The notes below the pieces were generated by a model that had not been told where the DNA came from, made no database searches, and was given only the letters and a program-made list of their open reading frames with translations. Source: Fervidicola ferrireducens (GTDB taxonomy: Bacteria > Bacillota > Thermosediminibacteria > Thermosediminibacterales > Thermosediminibacteraceae). Taken from it: a DNA stretch of 42,249 nucleotides. Location: assembly GCF_001562425.1 (NCBI RefSeq), contig NZ_LOED01000020.1, positions 1-42,249 of the forward strand, in the 5' to 3' direction. This document shows, in pieces, positions 7,971 through 19,329 of the stretch. A program made the position numbers and the translations under genes. Numbering within the stretch: the stretch's first letter is position 1; the number at the start of each line of letters is the position of its first letter.

Positions 7971-10399
7971 TCTTTCTCGCTTTCCCTTATGACCGCCACC
8001 GCTGATACCGTATCGTTATTTTCCAGTTTCATCAGGGTGACTCCGCGGGCATTGCGGCTCATCCTGGAAATCCCCGAAACTTCCAGCCTTATCATCATGC
8101 CGGAAGCGGTGCATAAGATTACCTCATCTTTTTCCGAAACCACCCTGAGCCCTACGAGCTTTCCTGTAGTATCGCTTATCTTCTGAGTGATAATCCCCTT
8201 TCCTCCCCGGGACTGCAGCCTGTACTCTTCAATCGGGGTTCTCTTTCCGTACCCCTTTTCCGTTATTACCAAGACTTCATCGCCCAAAGACGTCACATCC
8301 ATCGAGGCTACTTCGTCGCCTTCTTCCAGGGTTATGGCTTTTACTCCGCGAGCCGTCCGACCCGTGGGGCTCACATCGCTCACCGGAAACCTTATGCTCA
8401 TTCCGAGAGCAGTGCCCAGGACCAGTTCGTCTTTTTCGCCCACCAGCTTAACTCCAATCAACTCGTCTCCGGGATTCAGCGTAATGGCTATTATGCCGGA
8501 TTTCCGGGTATTTTCGTATTCCGAAAGGAGGGTCTTTTTTACCATTCCCTCGCGGGTGACCATGATTAGATACCCATCCTGGGAGAAATCTTTTATGGGA
8601 ATTACCGCATTTACTTTTTCCTGACTTTTTAACGGCAAAAGGTTCACAATGGCGGAGCCCTTGGCCGTGCGCCCGGCTTCGGGTATTTCGTGGGCTTTCA
8701 GCCTGTATACGTTGCCCTGGTTGGTGAAAAACAGAACCACATGGTGGGTGGTAGCGACGAAGATCCTGTCTACGAAGTCCTCCTCCCTGGTGGTGATTCC
8801 GTTCACACCCTTGCCGCCACGCCTCTGGCTCTTATACGACGAAAGAGGCATTCTTTTTATATACCCCAAGTGGGTCATCGTAATAACTATGTCCTCTTCG
8901 GGTATCAAATCTTCCTCATCAAAATCCTTTGATTCCGCAACGATCCTGGTTCTCCTCTCATCGCCGAAGCGCTCCTTTATTTTTAAAAGCTCCTCCTTGA
9001 TTATGCCGTAGACCATCTTCTCATCGCCCAAGACTTTCCTGTAATATTCGATTTTGCCCAAAAGTTCGCTGTACTCTTCCTCAATCTTTTGCCGCTCTAA
9101 GGCGGTAAGCCTCTGGAGCCTCATATCCAAAATGACCTGGGCCTGCTTTTCGGTAAGGCCGAATTTTTTCATCAGCCCTTCCTTCGCCGCCGGCACATCC
9201 TTTGACTTTCTGATGAGCGCTATCACTTCATCCAGGTGACTGAGGGCTATCTTGAGCCCTTCCAAAATGTGTACTCTTTCCTCCGTCCGGGCAAGTTCAT
9301 ATTTCGTCCTCCTTATCACCACATCCTTTTGATGTTCCAGGTAGTGGTATATCAAATCCCTCAAAGTGAGCACCTGAGGTTTGTTGTCCACCAGAGCCAG
9401 CATTATCGCGCCGAAGGTGACCTGCATCTGGGTATGCTTGAAAAGCTGGTTTAGTATGACGCGGGCGTTGGCATCCCTTTTTAATTCTATAACTATCCTT
9501 ATGCCGTTCCTGTCGCTTTCGTCCCGAAGGTCCGTAATTCCTTCCAGATGTTTTTCCCTGACGAGTTCCGCGATTTTCTCTATCAGGCGGGCTTTGTTCA
9601 CCATGTAGGGAATTTCGGTCACCACTATCCTTTGCTTTCCGCCTTCCATCGGCTCTATGACCGCCTTTGCTCTAATCACTATGGAGCCGCGCCCCGTTGA
9701 ATACATTTCCTTTATGCCGTCTTTGCCCAGGATGATGCCTCCCGTTGGGAAATCGGGCCCCTTTATGGCGGCCATAAGCTCCAGCGACGTGACGTCAGGG
9801 TTTTCTATCATCATGATGACCCCGTCTATTACCTCTGAAAGGTTGTGGGGAGGTATGTTGGTGGCCATACCCACCGCTATACCCGAAGAACCGTTCACCA
9901 AAAGGTTTGGAAAGCGGGAGGGCAGCACCGCCGGTTCTTTCAGTGTGTCGTCGAAGTTCGGTACAAAGTCCACCGTATCTTTGTCGAGGTCCGCCAGCAT
10001 CTCCAAAGCTATCCTCGAGAGTCTGGCTTCGGTGTACCTCATGGCCGCCGGTGGGTCCCCGTCTATGGAACCGAAGTTTCCATGCCCGTCGACGAGCGGG
10101 TACCGGATGGAAAAATCCTGGGCCAATCTCACCATCGCCTCGTATATAGCCGCATCGCCGTGAGGATGGTATTTGCCCATTACATCGCCCACGATGGTGG
10201 CCGATTTTCGGTGGGGCTTATCCGGGGTGAGATTGAGCTCGCCCATGGCGTAAAGAATCCTGCGATGGATGGGTTTCAAACCGTCCCTCACGTCGGGCAG
10301 AGCCCTCCCCACTATAACGCTCATGGCGTAGTCAATGTATGACTTTTTCATTTCATCCTCTATAGCAACAGGTACCACCTTATTTGCCAATTCAGACAT
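7967..10399 (-). CDS. gyrA: DNA gyrase subunit A
   Basis: GyrA is the DNA-cleaving subunit of gyrase, which introduces negative supercoils. The 810-residue length is normal. The N-terminal breakage-reunion domain carries [34 protein letters not shown] and the active-site tyrosine in [10 protein letters not shown]. The GyrA box QRRGGKG in the C-terminal wrapping domain separates gyrase from topoisomerase IV. It is the last gene of the dnaA-side cluster and follows gyrB by 14 bp. No terminator hairpin is visible at its end, where it meets the convergent zinc-ribbon gene. Confidence 0.98.
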   Translation of the reverse strand: MSELANKVVPVAIEDEMKKSYIDYAMSVIVGRALPDVRDGLKPIHRRILYAMGELNLTPDKPHRKSATIVGDVMGKYHPHGDAAIYEAMVRLAQDFSIRYPLVDGHGNFGSIDGDPPAAMRYTEARLSRIALEMLADLDKDTVDFVPNFDDTLKEPAVLPSRFPNLLVNGSSGIAVGMATNIPPHNLSEVIDGVIMMIENPDVTSLELMAAIKGPDFPTGGIILGKDGIKEMYSTGRGSIVIRAKAVIEPMEGGKQRIVVTEIPYMVNKARLIEKIAELVREKHLEGITDLRDESDRNGIRIVIELKRDANARVILNQLFKHTQMQVTFGAIMLALVDNKPQVLTLRDLIYHYLEHQKDVVIRRTKYELARTEERVHILEGLKIALSHLDEVIALIRKSKDVPAAKEGLMKKFGLTEKQAQVILDMRLQRLTALERQKIEEEYSELLGKIEYYRKVLGDEKMVYGIIKEELLKIKERFGDERRTRIVAESKDFDEEDLIPEEDIVITMTHLGYIKRMPLSSYKSQRRGGKGVNGITTREEDFVDRIFVATTHHVVLFFTNQGNVYRLKAHEIPEAGRTAKGSAIVNLLPLKSQEKVNAVIPIKDFSQDGYLIMVTREGMVKKTLLSEYENTRKSGIIAITLNPGDELIGVKLVGEKDELVLGTALGMSIRFPVSDVSPTGRTARGVKAITLEEGDEVASMDVTSLGDEVLVITEKGYGKRTPIEEYRLQSRGGKGIITQKISDTTGKLVGLRVVSEKDEVILCTASGMMIRLEVSGISRMSRNARGVTLMKLENNDTVSAVAVIRESEKD

Positions 10400-10413
10400 C
10401 TACAAAACCTCCG

Positions 10414-12598
<2,185 letters not shown>

Positions 12599-13071
12599 TA
12601 GTTTCACCTCTTTTCATTTTAAATTCGAAGTCTTTTATGCAAAGTTCTATAAATTTGTTCCGCAGCTTCTCATCCTGTATGCCCGCTGCAATATTATAAA
12701 ACATTTGCTTTTTTTTGTCAGGAATCTCGATTTTAACGTCCTCAGCAGGATTTTTTTCGCTCTCGCTCTTAGACTTCCTTTCATCGAGGGTGATTATCTG
12801 AAATCTTATATCCCTTATCAAAGGAGTTGCTAAAAAAGAATTTATCTTTTCCATAATTTCGGTTTTAAAAAACAAAAGCTGATGGGCCCAAACGGAATTC
12901 TTTACGCCTATAAAGAGGGTGTCTCCTCGAAAAAAAATCGGTTTTGAAACCCTCGCTATTTTTTCGCCCACTATATCGTCATACCTCACGAATATCATGG
13001 CTTCTTTCAGTTTCCGATCCATGTTGCCCTTTTTTAATACGTTCCACAGGACGTTTTTTATCTTTTCCACG

Positions 13072-14184
13072 CTAAGACCACCATCCCAAAACGCCCGCCT
13101 TAATTCTGAAGACCGATGCCTTTTTTAAGACATCCTCTGGAATCGCAGAAAGGTCGGAAGTGGTGACGAACACCTGCCAAACTTCTTCCTCTTCCAAAAT
13201 CCACTTTCTCCGATTTATGTCCAGTTCCGAAAGCGCATCGTCCAAAAGGAGTATGGGGGAGATGCCGGTGACCTCGAAAAACATTCGCCTTTCGGCAAAT
13301 TTTATGCTAAGACACAGAGTCCTTTGTTCTCCCTGCGAACCGAAATATCTCAAATCTCTTCCACCCAGTAAAAACTGCAAATCATCCCTGTGGGGACCGA
13401 CCTGGGTAAAACCGCTTTTCAAGTCCTGGGGCAACGATTTTCTTAAAGCCAAGGAAAATGCTTCGCGGAAGGAATCCGGCAGCACATCCGCCGAAAAAGA
13501 ACTGTTTTCGTATTTTACTTCGAGCTGTCGTTCATCCCGGGAAAAATAAAGATAATATTTTTTAACCCACGGATAGAGTTTTTCCAAAAAAGCCATTCTG
13601 GCCCTCAATATCGCAGCGCCCAGTTCGGAAAGTTGCTCATCCCAGACCTCCAAGGCCGAAACGAGCGTCCTGTCGTGCCTCAACTGCTTTAAAAGGATAT
13701 TTCTTTGGAAAAGCGCACGGTTATATTCCGCAAGGTACCGCCCGTACTGGGGTTTTAAACGGCTTATTACAAGGTCGAGAAACCTCCTTCTTTCGGCGGG
13801 CTTTCCCTTTACCAGGCTGAGGTCGTCGGGAGAAAAAAATACGGCGTGGATTTGCCAAAAGAGTTCCGAAAAACGCTTTTTTTCAACGCCGCATTCGCGG
13901 ACTTTTTTCTTCTCGCCGGTGTTCAACCATATTTCCCTGTCTATCGGACCGGAAGAAGTGGAGAAAACTCCTTTTAAGTATGCCTTTGTTTCGTCAAAGA
14001 AAATGAGGTGCTGTTCTTTGCTGGTCCTCATCGGCCTCAAATTGCAAAGAAAATATATGGCTTCTAAAAGGTTGGTCTTCCCCTGCGCATTATCTCCGAA
14101 AAACACGTTTAAACCTTTTGAAAAGTCCGCTTCGAGCTCTTTAAAATTTCGAAAGTTTACAAGCCGTATTTTTTCAAGGTGCAA
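13072..14184 (-). CDS. recF: DNA replication and repair protein RecF
   Basis: RecF is an SMC-like ATPase that acts with RecO and RecR to load RecA at gaps. The Walker A motif GDNAQGKT lies at about 30-37, the signature region in SQGEQRTLCLSIKFAE, and the Walker B in LLLDDALSELD. The start is placed at a TTG at 14184, giving MHLEKIRLVNFRN, because AGGAG lies 8 nt upstream. The GTG at 14193 would touch that ribosome binding site. The gene lies 1 bp after the rlbA/yaaA stop, in the standard dnaN-yaaA-recF order. Confidence 0.96.
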   Translation of the reverse strand: MHLEKIRLVNFRNFKELEADFSKGLNVFFGDNAQGKTNLLEAIYFLCNLRPMRTSKEQHLIFFDETKAYLKGVFSTSSGPIDREIWLNTGEKKKVRECGVEKKRFSELFWQIHAVFFSPDDLSLVKGKPAERRRFLDLVISRLKPQYGRYLAEYNRALFQRNILLKQLRHDRTLVSALEVWDEQLSELGAAILRARMAFLEKLYPWVKKYYLYFSRDERQLEVKYENSSFSADVLPDSFREAFSLALRKSLPQDLKSGFTQVGPHRDDLQFLLGGRDLRYFGSQGEQRTLCLSIKFAERRMFFEVTGISPILLLDDALSELDINRRKWILEEEEVWQVFVTTSDLSAIPEDVLKKASVFRIKAGVLGWWS

Positions 14185-14185
14185 A

Positions 14186-14404
14186 TTATTCACTCCTGCC
14201 TTTCACTAGAAAGGTCTGCCCTTGAAATTCCACCACATCTCCCGGAAAAAGCTTTCTGGACCTCCTTGTCTCCACCTGTCCGTTTACTTTAACAAGGCCC
14301 TGCTTTATCATCAGCTTAGCCTGCCCACCTGTCAAAACGACACCCGACCATTTTAAAAACTGGTCAAGGTTTATAGTTTCCGTTTTTATGAAAACCTCCT
14401 TCAC
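14186..14404 (-). CDS. rlbA: S4 domain RNA-binding protein RlbA/YaaA
   Basis: This 72-residue S4-domain protein (YaaA, RlbA) is conserved between dnaN and recF in Bacillota, where it is linked to ribosome assembly. The motif LDQFLKWSGVVLTGGQAKLM followed by GLVKVNGQVETRRSRKL is the RNA-binding S4 fold. The GTG start overlaps the dnaN stop by one base (TAGTG). Its upstream ribosome binding site is poor, while an AAGGAGG lies inside the first codons. Translation may therefore depend on ribosomes arriving from dnaN, or the true start may be non-standard. Confidence 0.9.
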   Translation of the reverse strand: MKEVFIKTETINLDQFLKWSGVVLTGGQAKLMIKQGLVKVNGQVETRRSRKLFPGDVVEFQGQTFLVKGRSE

Positions 14405-15510
14405 TAACCATCACTCCTTAACCTGACGGGCAGGATGAAATTTACGTGATTTTCCACCCCCAGAGGCCTTATAACACAGGGCCCCACTTCTCCGGCGAAC
14501 TTCATCTCTACTTCGGGTTTTTCAACAGACTTTAGAGCCTCGATAAAGAAGCGGGCGTTAAAGGCTACAAGAAGTTCCTCGCCGGCTGTATCGCAGTCCA
14601 CTTTTTCGTAAACGCTGCCTATGTCCGACTCGGTGCTTATCTTTATGCAATTGCTTTCTATATTAAATTTAATCAGATTATTTTTGCTGCCTTCCCTTGC
14701 AACAACGAACGCCCGTTCTATACTGGAAAGCAGCAAATCGGTGTTTGCCACTGCTGTGACCTTTGGCTCTATTTCTACCACCTGTTCATAATCGATAAAT
14801 TTTCCCTCCAGCAGCCGGCTAGATATGGTCGTATTTTCCGTGCGGAATACCACCCTGTTGCCTCCGGTATGTATCTCGAGAAAATCTTCTCCGTCTGAAA
14901 TTGCCCTGGTCAGCTCCAAAAGGGCCTTTCCCGGAACCACTACGCTGAAGTCGGACCCTTCCAATTCCTCCCACCGCCAAGCTATCCTGAAACCGTCCAG
15001 AGCCACTACGTGGAATTTGCCCTCTTTTAACTCCAAGAGCTCACCGGTTAGCACCGGTCTTGCTATGGAGTCCTCCGCTCTTGCAAAAATCGTCTGCTTT
15101 ACCATATTTTTAAAAACTTCTTTCGGAAGTTTAATCAAGGGGCTGGTCTGCTGAGGAACCGCTTCGGGAAAATCATCGCTTTCTAAGGCCGGCATGGTAA
15201 GGTGAAAATCTCCAGACTCGACGTATACCCGTCCTCCCTCACACTTAAATAGGACCTGTCCTTTAGGCAATTTCCTCAATATTTCGGAGAGTGCCTTGGT
15301 AGATATTACTATATCGCCCTCTTCCATAATTTGCGCAGGCAGTCTGCATTCTATACCCATCTCCAGGTCGGTAGCGGAAAGCTCAAGCGTGCTGCCATAA
15401 GCCGAAAATTTAACACCGGATAGAATGGGCATTGTGGTCTTTCCGGCGATAAACCTTTCCGCAAGAGAGATACCCGAGAGCAATTCGTCTTTGTCGATGA
15501 CAAATTCCAT
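14404..15510 (-). CDS. dnaN: DNA polymerase III beta sliding clamp
   Basis: DnaN forms the ring clamp that tethers polymerase III to DNA. The 368-residue protein shows the beginning MEFVIDKDELLSGISLAERF, SGVKFSAYGSTLELSATDLEMGI, and the C-terminal MPAxR-like region FILPVRLRSDG. The start is set at the ATG at 15510, with GGAGGT 7 nt upstream; an upstream in-frame ATG overlaps that site. It lies downstream of the replication origin and is followed by the one-base-overlapping rlbA. Confidence 0.97.
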   Translation of the reverse strand: MEFVIDKDELLSGISLAERFIAGKTTMPILSGVKFSAYGSTLELSATDLEMGIECRLPAQIMEEGDIVISTKALSEILRKLPKGQVLFKCEGGRVYVESGDFHLTMPALESDDFPEAVPQQTSPLIKLPKEVFKNMVKQTIFARAEDSIARPVLTGELLELKEGKFHVVALDGFRIAWRWEELEGSDFSVVVPGKALLELTRAISDGEDFLEIHTGGNRVVFRTENTTISSRLLEGKFIDYEQVVEIEPKVTAVANTDLLLSSIERAFVVAREGSKNNLIKFNIESNCIKISTESDIGSVYEKVDCDTAGEELLVAFNARFFIEALKSVEKPEVEMKFAGEVGPCVIRPLGVENHVNFILPVRLRSDG

Positions 15511-15756
15511 ATTTAAGACCTCCATATAGAATAATCTGCAAGGGCTCGATATTCAAAATTAGCAGTAGTAGTAGTACAGCCTGTGGATATGTGGATAAAT
15601 TATGTGAATAATTCTACTTGTAGTTTTTTTGATGTGGATAACCTGTGGGAAAAGGAGGTTATTTTGTCCACTTAGTGCACATAATAAAATTGTGCTTAGT
15701 AATTTGTCCACACATTTCCACATGTTATCAATATAATATCAATAAGTTTTTCCACA
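15511..15756 (-). other. oriC: Replication origin oriC between dnaA and dnaN
   Basis: DnaA-box matches cluster here. Perfect TGTGGATAA occurs at 15590-15598 and 15633-15641. One-mismatch copies are TGTGGATAT 15582-15590, TGTGAATAA 15603-15611, TTGTCCACA 15704-15712 and TTTTCCACA 15748-15756. Weaker ones lie at 15644, 15664 and 15714. To the dnaN side of the first pair come a small GC patch (CAGCC, 15577-15581), a TAG/CAG trinucleotide run (15563-15574) and an AT-rich stretch. This is the basal unwinding layout described for Bacillus. Genes run away from this point on both sides, which supports it as the functional origin. Confidence 0.92.
15563..15574 (+). promoter_or_regulatory. DnaA-trio element of the unwinding region
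   Basis: CAG-TAG-TAG-TAG, read 3' to 5' on the plus strand, gives the GAT-type trinucleotide repeat on which DnaA filaments assemble on single-stranded DNA. It lies next to a short GC patch and two overlapping DnaA boxes, with the spacing and direction known from Bacillus. Unwinding would therefore extend toward dnaN. Confidence 0.75.
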
Positions 15757-17106
15757 TCAGCCGCTTAGAATTTTCTTTTTAAGGTTTTCTATAAGCGATG
15801 CAAACTGAGGGTCTTTCTGTATGTCCCTGGATATTTTTTCACAGGCGTGTATTACCGTGGTATGGTCGCGTCCGCCGAATTCTTCTCCTATCTTGGGGAG
15901 CGAAAAATCGGTCAATTCCCGGCACAAATACATAGCGACCTGTCTTGCATAAGCGATTTCCTTAGTCCTCTTTTTTGACTTAAAGTCCTCGATTTTAACG
16001 GAAAAGTAGTTCCCCACAACCTGAAGTATATCCATTACCGAAACCGATTTAGGCTTGCTGTTGGGCAAAATGTCTTTTAACACGTGTTCGGCCAGTGCGA
16101 GGTCTATGGGTTTGTTGGTAAGAGAAGAAAAGGCCACTATGCGAATCAATGCGCCTTCTAATTCCCTGATGTTGGTTTCGATTTTGGTGGCAATGAAATT
16201 GATCACTTCGTCGGGTACAGTGAGTTTTTCCATCATGGCTTTTTTCCTAAGAATTGCGATTCTGGTTTCGAAATCCGGCGGCTGTATGTCGGTTATGAGC
16301 CCCCACTCGAAACGGGAACGCAGTCGTTCTTCCAAAGTTGGAATCTCTTTAGGAGGCCGGTCGCTCGATATTATTATCTGCTTGTTCGCCTCGTAGAGGG
16401 CGTTGAATGTGTGGAAAAATTCCTCTTGAGTCCTTTCTTTGCCGGCTATAAATTGAATATCGTCTATTAAAAGCACGTCGATATTCCTGTATTTGTTTCT
16501 GAATTCCACATTTTTGTCGTCGCGGATGGAGTTTATCAATTCATTAGTAAATTTTTCCGAAGAGACGTACATGACTTTACTTGAAGGATTGTGCTCCAAA
16601 ATGTAATGGCCTATGGCGTGCATAAGGTGGGTCTTACCGAGCCCCACCCCTCCGTATATAAAAAGGGGATTATATGCTTTGGCTGGTGCTTGAGCTACGG
16701 CCAAAGAAGCGGCGTGGGCAAAACGGTTGCTGTTTCCAACGACGAAAGTGTCGAAAGTGTATTTGGAATTCAGGTTGCACTGAATTTCTTCGTTGTAATT
16801 CTTGGTATCCTTTTCGATCGCATCTACGGTGGAGGCCTGCTCGGAGCCGGAGGAACTATCGATTTTAAAGAAAATACTGACATTACGGTTCAAGATTGAA
16901 CTCAATATGTCCTTCAGGAGGTTTGAGTATCTTTTCTCCAGAACTTCCTTCAAAAAATCGTTAGGGACCTCTACTATGGCGATGTCATCTTCTATTCCAA
17001 GGAGTTTTGTGGGTTTCAAGAAGGTGTTGAAGGAGACGTCGTTGTTAAGTTCGCTGCTCAGAACCTTGAGTACCTGCTGCCAAAGGTCGGGAAGGTTGTG
17101 GGTCAT
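15757..17106 (-). CDS. dnaA: Chromosomal replication initiator DnaA
   Basis: DnaA binds DnaA boxes and melts the origin. The 449-residue protein has domain I ([20 protein letters not shown]), a short variable linker near 84-112, the AAA+ domain with Walker A GGVGLGKT at 152-159 and Walker B LLIDDIQF, and the domain IV helix-turn-helix signature [16 protein letters not shown] strong ribosome binding site (GAGGAGG) precedes the ATG. A promoter lies about 45 bp upstream. The last DnaA box of the origin abuts its stop codon. Confidence 0.98.
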   Translation of the reverse strand: MTHNLPDLWQQVLKVLSSELNNDVSFNTFLKPTKLLGIEDDIAIVEVPNDFLKEVLEKRYSNLLKDILSSILNRNVSIFFKIDSSSGSEQASTVDAIEKDTKNYNEEIQCNLNSKYTFDTFVVGNSNRFAHAASLAVAQAPAKAYNPLFIYGGVGLGKTHLMHAIGHYILEHNPSSKVMYVSSEKFTNELINSIRDDKNVEFRNKYRNIDVLLIDDIQFIAGKERTQEEFFHTFNALYEANKQIIISSDRPPKEIPTLEERLRSRFEWGLITDIQPPDFETRIAILRKKAMMEKLTVPDEVINFIATKIETNIRELEGALIRIVAFSSLTNKPIDLALAEHVLKDILPNSKPKSVSVMDILQVVGNYFSVKIEDFKSKKRTKEIAYARQVAMYLCRELTDFSLPKIGEEFGGRDHTTVIHACEKISRDIQKDPQFASLIENLKKKILSG

Positions 17107-17149
17107 AAAAAAACCTCCTCAAAAGAAAAAAGAACTAGAAGCTAATAAA

Positions 17150-17178
17150 ATGATAACAAAATACGACATTACATTCAA
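17150..17178 (-). promoter_or_regulatory. Promoter of dnaA
   Basis: On the minus strand TTGAAT (17173-17178) and TATCAT (17150-17155) are 17 bp apart, about 45 bp ahead of the dnaA ATG. No DnaA boxes were seen between dnaA and rpmH, so autoregulation through boxes at this promoter is not supported by sequence. Confidence 0.65.
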
Positions 17179-17194
17179 TAAGAAACATATTTTC

Positions 17195-17224
17195 TTGACA
17201 ATTATTAATATTATCGGCTATAAT
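17195..17224 (+). promoter_or_regulatory. Promoter of the rpmH-rnpA operon
   Basis: Perfect TTGACA (17195-17200) and perfect TATAAT (17219-17224) are 18 bp apart, 32 bp before rpmH. This is the closest match to a housekeeping promoter in the window, as expected for a ribosomal protein operon. It is divergent from the dnaA promoter. Confidence 0.88.
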
Positions 17225-17256
17225 CTACTTAGTTTTCAGCCTGAGGGGGTGAAGTG

Positions 17257-17391
17257 ATGAAACAGACGTACCAGCCAAATAAAAGACACAGGAAAAAGGT
17301 TCACGGTTTTAGAAAGAGAATGAGCACGAAAAGTGGAAGGAACGTAATCAGAAGAAGAAGGTTAAAGGGAAGGAAGAGGTTAACAGCTTAA
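17257..17391 (+). CDS. rpmH: 50S ribosomal protein L34
   Basis: This 44-residue, very basic protein begins [18 protein letters not shown] and ends RKRLTA, the standard L34 sequence of the large ribosomal subunit. GGGGGTGA precedes the ATG. It is the first gene of the cluster running right from the origin and is followed by rnpA, as in nearly all bacteria. Confidence 0.97.
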   Translation: MKQTYQPNKRHRKKVHGFRKRMSTKSGRNVIRRRRLKGRKRLTA

Positions 17392-17392
17392 G

Positions 17393-17418
17393 GGCCGCAA
17401 AGAAGAAAAAGCGGCCTT
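17393..17418 (+). promoter_or_regulatory. Hairpin between rpmH and rnpA
   Basis: GGCCGC and GCGGCC pair around a 12-nt A-rich loop and are followed by only TTATT. The T-run is weak, so this may be a leaky terminator or a processing signal that lowers rnpA expression relative to rpmH. Confidence 0.45.
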
Positions 17419-17446
17419 ATTCCAGATTTTCGGAGGAAAAGGAAAT

Positions 17447-17797
17447 TTGAACAAGCGCTTAAGATTAACTAAAAATTTCGAATTTATGTCAGTCTACAAA
17501 AAGGGAAGGCGTGCGGGATGCCCTCTTTTTACCATGTACGCAAAAGAAAATGATTTGGGGTATACGAGATTAGGAGTTTCCGTTAGCAAGAAGATTGGAA
17601 AAAGCGTAGCGAGAAACAAGGTAAAAAGAAGGATAAAGGAAGCTTTCAGGACGAGTTACGATGAAGTAAAAAGAGGTTTCGATGTGGTGATATCGGTCAA
17701 GGAAGAGGTTAAAAACGCAGATTACCACGAAATAAAAAGGCAGATGATCAATTTATTAAAAAAATTAAACCTCTGGGCTGGGAACGAAAGTGATTAA
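17447..17797 (+). CDS. rnpA: Ribonuclease P protein component
   Basis: RnpA is the protein subunit that helps RNase P RNA cut tRNA 5' leaders. The 116-residue basic protein has the family stretch [28 protein letters not shown] and an N-terminal [16 protein letters not shown]. It starts with TTG, preceded by CGGAGG. Its end overlaps the yidD start by 8 bp. Confidence 0.95.
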   Translation: MNKRLRLTKNFEFMSVYKKGRRAGCPLFTMYAKENDLGYTRLGVSVSKKIGKSVARNKVKRRIKEAFRTSYDEVKRGFDVVISVKEEVKNADYHEIKRQMINLLKKLNLWAGNESD

Positions 17798-17999
17798 AAA
17801 AATTATCATTTCCTCAATTGTATTTTATCAAAAAGTGATATCGCCTTTGAAGCCAAAAAGCTGTAGATTTTATCCTTCCTGTTCTGAATACGCGAAACTT
17901 TCTATTGAAAAATACGGAGTGCTGGTGGGAGGAATAAAGGCTTTTAAACGTATAATTAAATGCCACCCCTTCCATCCCGGCGGTTACGATCCTGTTTAA
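17790..17999 (+). CDS. yidD: Membrane protein insertion efficiency factor YidD
   Basis: This 69-residue protein matches YidD. It has an N-terminal hydrophobic amphipathic segment ([31 protein letters not shown]) and the cysteine pattern [10 protein letters not shown] plus [13 protein letters not shown]. YidD aids YidC-dependent insertion at the membrane. It begins with GTG within the end of rnpA and is followed by yidC, the usual order. Confidence 0.95.
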   Translation: MIKKIIISSIVFYQKVISPLKPKSCRFYPSCSEYAKLSIEKYGVLVGGIKAFKRIIKCHPFHPGGYDPV

Positions 18000-18031
18000 T
18001 CAGTCATAAATTTAAAAGGGGGAGCGCATGA

Positions 18032-18661
18032 ATGGCTTTTTTGCAGAACATAATGAAACAGATGCTGGATTTTATATTCATTTATACGAAGAACTACGGC
18101 GTCGCCATAATAGTGCTTACGGCTTTAATAAAGTTGATATTACTGCCCTTCAGCTTTCAGCAATTTAACTCGATTAAAAAAATGCAAGAAATAGCTCCGT
18201 TGCAGAAGAAGATTCAGGAAAAATATAAAAACGATAAAGAAAAACTGAATAAAGAACTAATGAAACTTTATCAGGAACATAAAGTAAATCCCATGGGCGG
18301 ATGCCTGCCTCTTCTTATACAATTTCCGTTCATTATTGCACTATTTCAGCTGTTGCAGAGTTACAATTTCGGGAATACCGGTTTCCTCTGGATAAAAGAT
18401 CTGGGTGCGCCGGATACCACCTTCATTTTGCCGATTCTGGCGGCAGTTACGACCTACGTTTCTTCAAGAATAGGGATGCCACAGGGAGCTGACAGCCAGC
18501 AAAGCACTATGAATATAGTGATGTCGGCTTTTATAGGTTGGATGGCGACGAAGTTTCCGTCGGGCCTTGCGCTGTACTGGGTTGTGAGCAACCTTTTGCA
18601 GATATTGCAGCAGGTTTTGATAATGCGCTCCCCAGCCTCTGCGAAGGAGGAGGCAAAATGA
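18032..18661 (+). CDS. yidC: YidC/Oxa1 family membrane protein insertase
   Basis: YidC inserts membrane proteins with or without SecYEG. The 209-residue length is that of the short Gram-positive form, without the large periplasmic domain. It has the conserved core segment LIKLILLPFSFQQFNSIKKMQEIAPLQKKIQEKY, then NPMGGCLPLLIQFPFIIALFQLL and a final LYWVVSNLLQILQQVLI. No lipoprotein signal is evident at the N-terminus: the first residues MAFLQNIMKQML lack a lipobox. It is translationally adjacent to jag. Confidence 0.95.
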   Translation: MAFLQNIMKQMLDFIFIYTKNYGVAIIVLTALIKLILLPFSFQQFNSIKKMQEIAPLQKKIQEKYKNDKEKLNKELMKLYQEHKVNPMGGCLPLLIQFPFIIALFQLLQSYNFGNTGFLWIKDLGAPDTTFILPILAAVTTYVSSRIGMPQGADSQQSTMNIVMSAFIGWMATKFPSGLALYWVVSNLLQILQQVLIMRSPASAKEEAK

Positions 18662-18662
18662 T

Positions 18663-19295
18663 ATGAAAACCGTGGAAAAACTGGGCAAGACGGTGGAAGA
18701 AGCGGTTGAGCTGGCGTTAAAAGAACTGAAAGCAAAAAGGGAAGAAGTGGAAGTAGAGGTTCTGGACGAAGGAAGCAGGGGACTTTTCGGTTTGCTTTCG
18801 AGGATGGCTAAAGTAAGGGTTACTCTGAAGAAAAAGCCGGAGGAAAAGGCATTAGAATTTTTGAGAGGACTTTTTAATATTTTAAAAATCGCACCGGATA
18901 TTAATATGGTATACGAAGAGGACGGCCTGTGCAAAATAGAGATGAAAGGGAAAGATCTGGGAATTATCATTGGCAAGCGGGGGGCTACTTTAAATGCTCT
19001 GCAGTTTTTGACATCGCTGGTGGCAAACAAAGAAAGCGGGGAATACCAGAGGATAGTGCTGGATGTTGAAGGTTACAGGAAAAAGAGGGAAAAGGTATTA
19101 AGGGAATTGGCCTTAAAGGTAGCGAAAAAAGTTAAGGAAACGAAAAAGAGCATAGCCTTAGAACCGATGCCCCCATCGGAGAGAAAAATTATCCACAGCA
19201 CGCTTCAAAACGACAGTCGAGTAAAGACTCACAGCGAGGGAGAAGAACCTTATCGGAGAGTCATAGTTTCGCTAAAGTATCCTCCTGTCAGATGA
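18663..19295 (+). CDS. jag: RNA-binding protein Jag/KhpB (SpoIIIJ-associated)
   Basis: This 210-residue RNA-binding protein has an N-terminal Jag_N domain (TVEKLGKTVEEAVELALKEL), a KH domain (GKDLGIIIGKRGATLNALQFL) and a C-terminal R3H domain (MPPSERKIIHSTLQND followed by TESEGEEPYRRV-type residues). Jag/KhpB with KhpA binds many RNAs and affects cell elongation. The ATG lies just after the yidC stop, with GGAGGAGG upstream. The last codons and stop lie within a perfect inverted repeat. Confidence 0.94.
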   Translation: MKTVEKLGKTVEEAVELALKELKAKREEVEVEVLDEGSRGLFGLLSRMAKVRVTLKKKPEEKALEFLRGLFNILKIAPDINMVYEEDGLCKIEMKGKDLGIIIGKRGATLNALQFLTSLVANKESGEYQRIVLDVEGYRKKREKVLRELALKVAKKVKETKKSIALEPMPPSERKIIHSTLQNDSRVKTHSEGEEPYRRVIVSLKYPPVR

Positions 19296-19305
19296 CAGGA
19301 GGATA
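19278..19305 (+). promoter_or_regulatory. 13-bp perfect inverted repeat over the jag stop codon
   Basis: TATCCTCCTGTCA and TGACAGGAGGATA are exact complements separated by GA; the jag stop codon lies in the right arm. No T-run follows, so it is not a standard terminator. It lies 25 bp before mnmE and could protect or process the transcript between jag and mnmE. Confidence 0.7.
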
Positions 19306-19329
19306 TGTTGTAGTCGGGGGAGATAATTA

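Noticed and set aside
8187-10342. Long plus-strand open frames opposite gyrA
   Set aside because: They are shadows of the conserved gyrA reading frame, without ribosome binding sites or recognisable protein content.
18464-19030. Minus-strand open frame opposite yidC and jag
   Set aside because: Low-complexity serine/phenylalanine-rich shadow of two well-supported genes.
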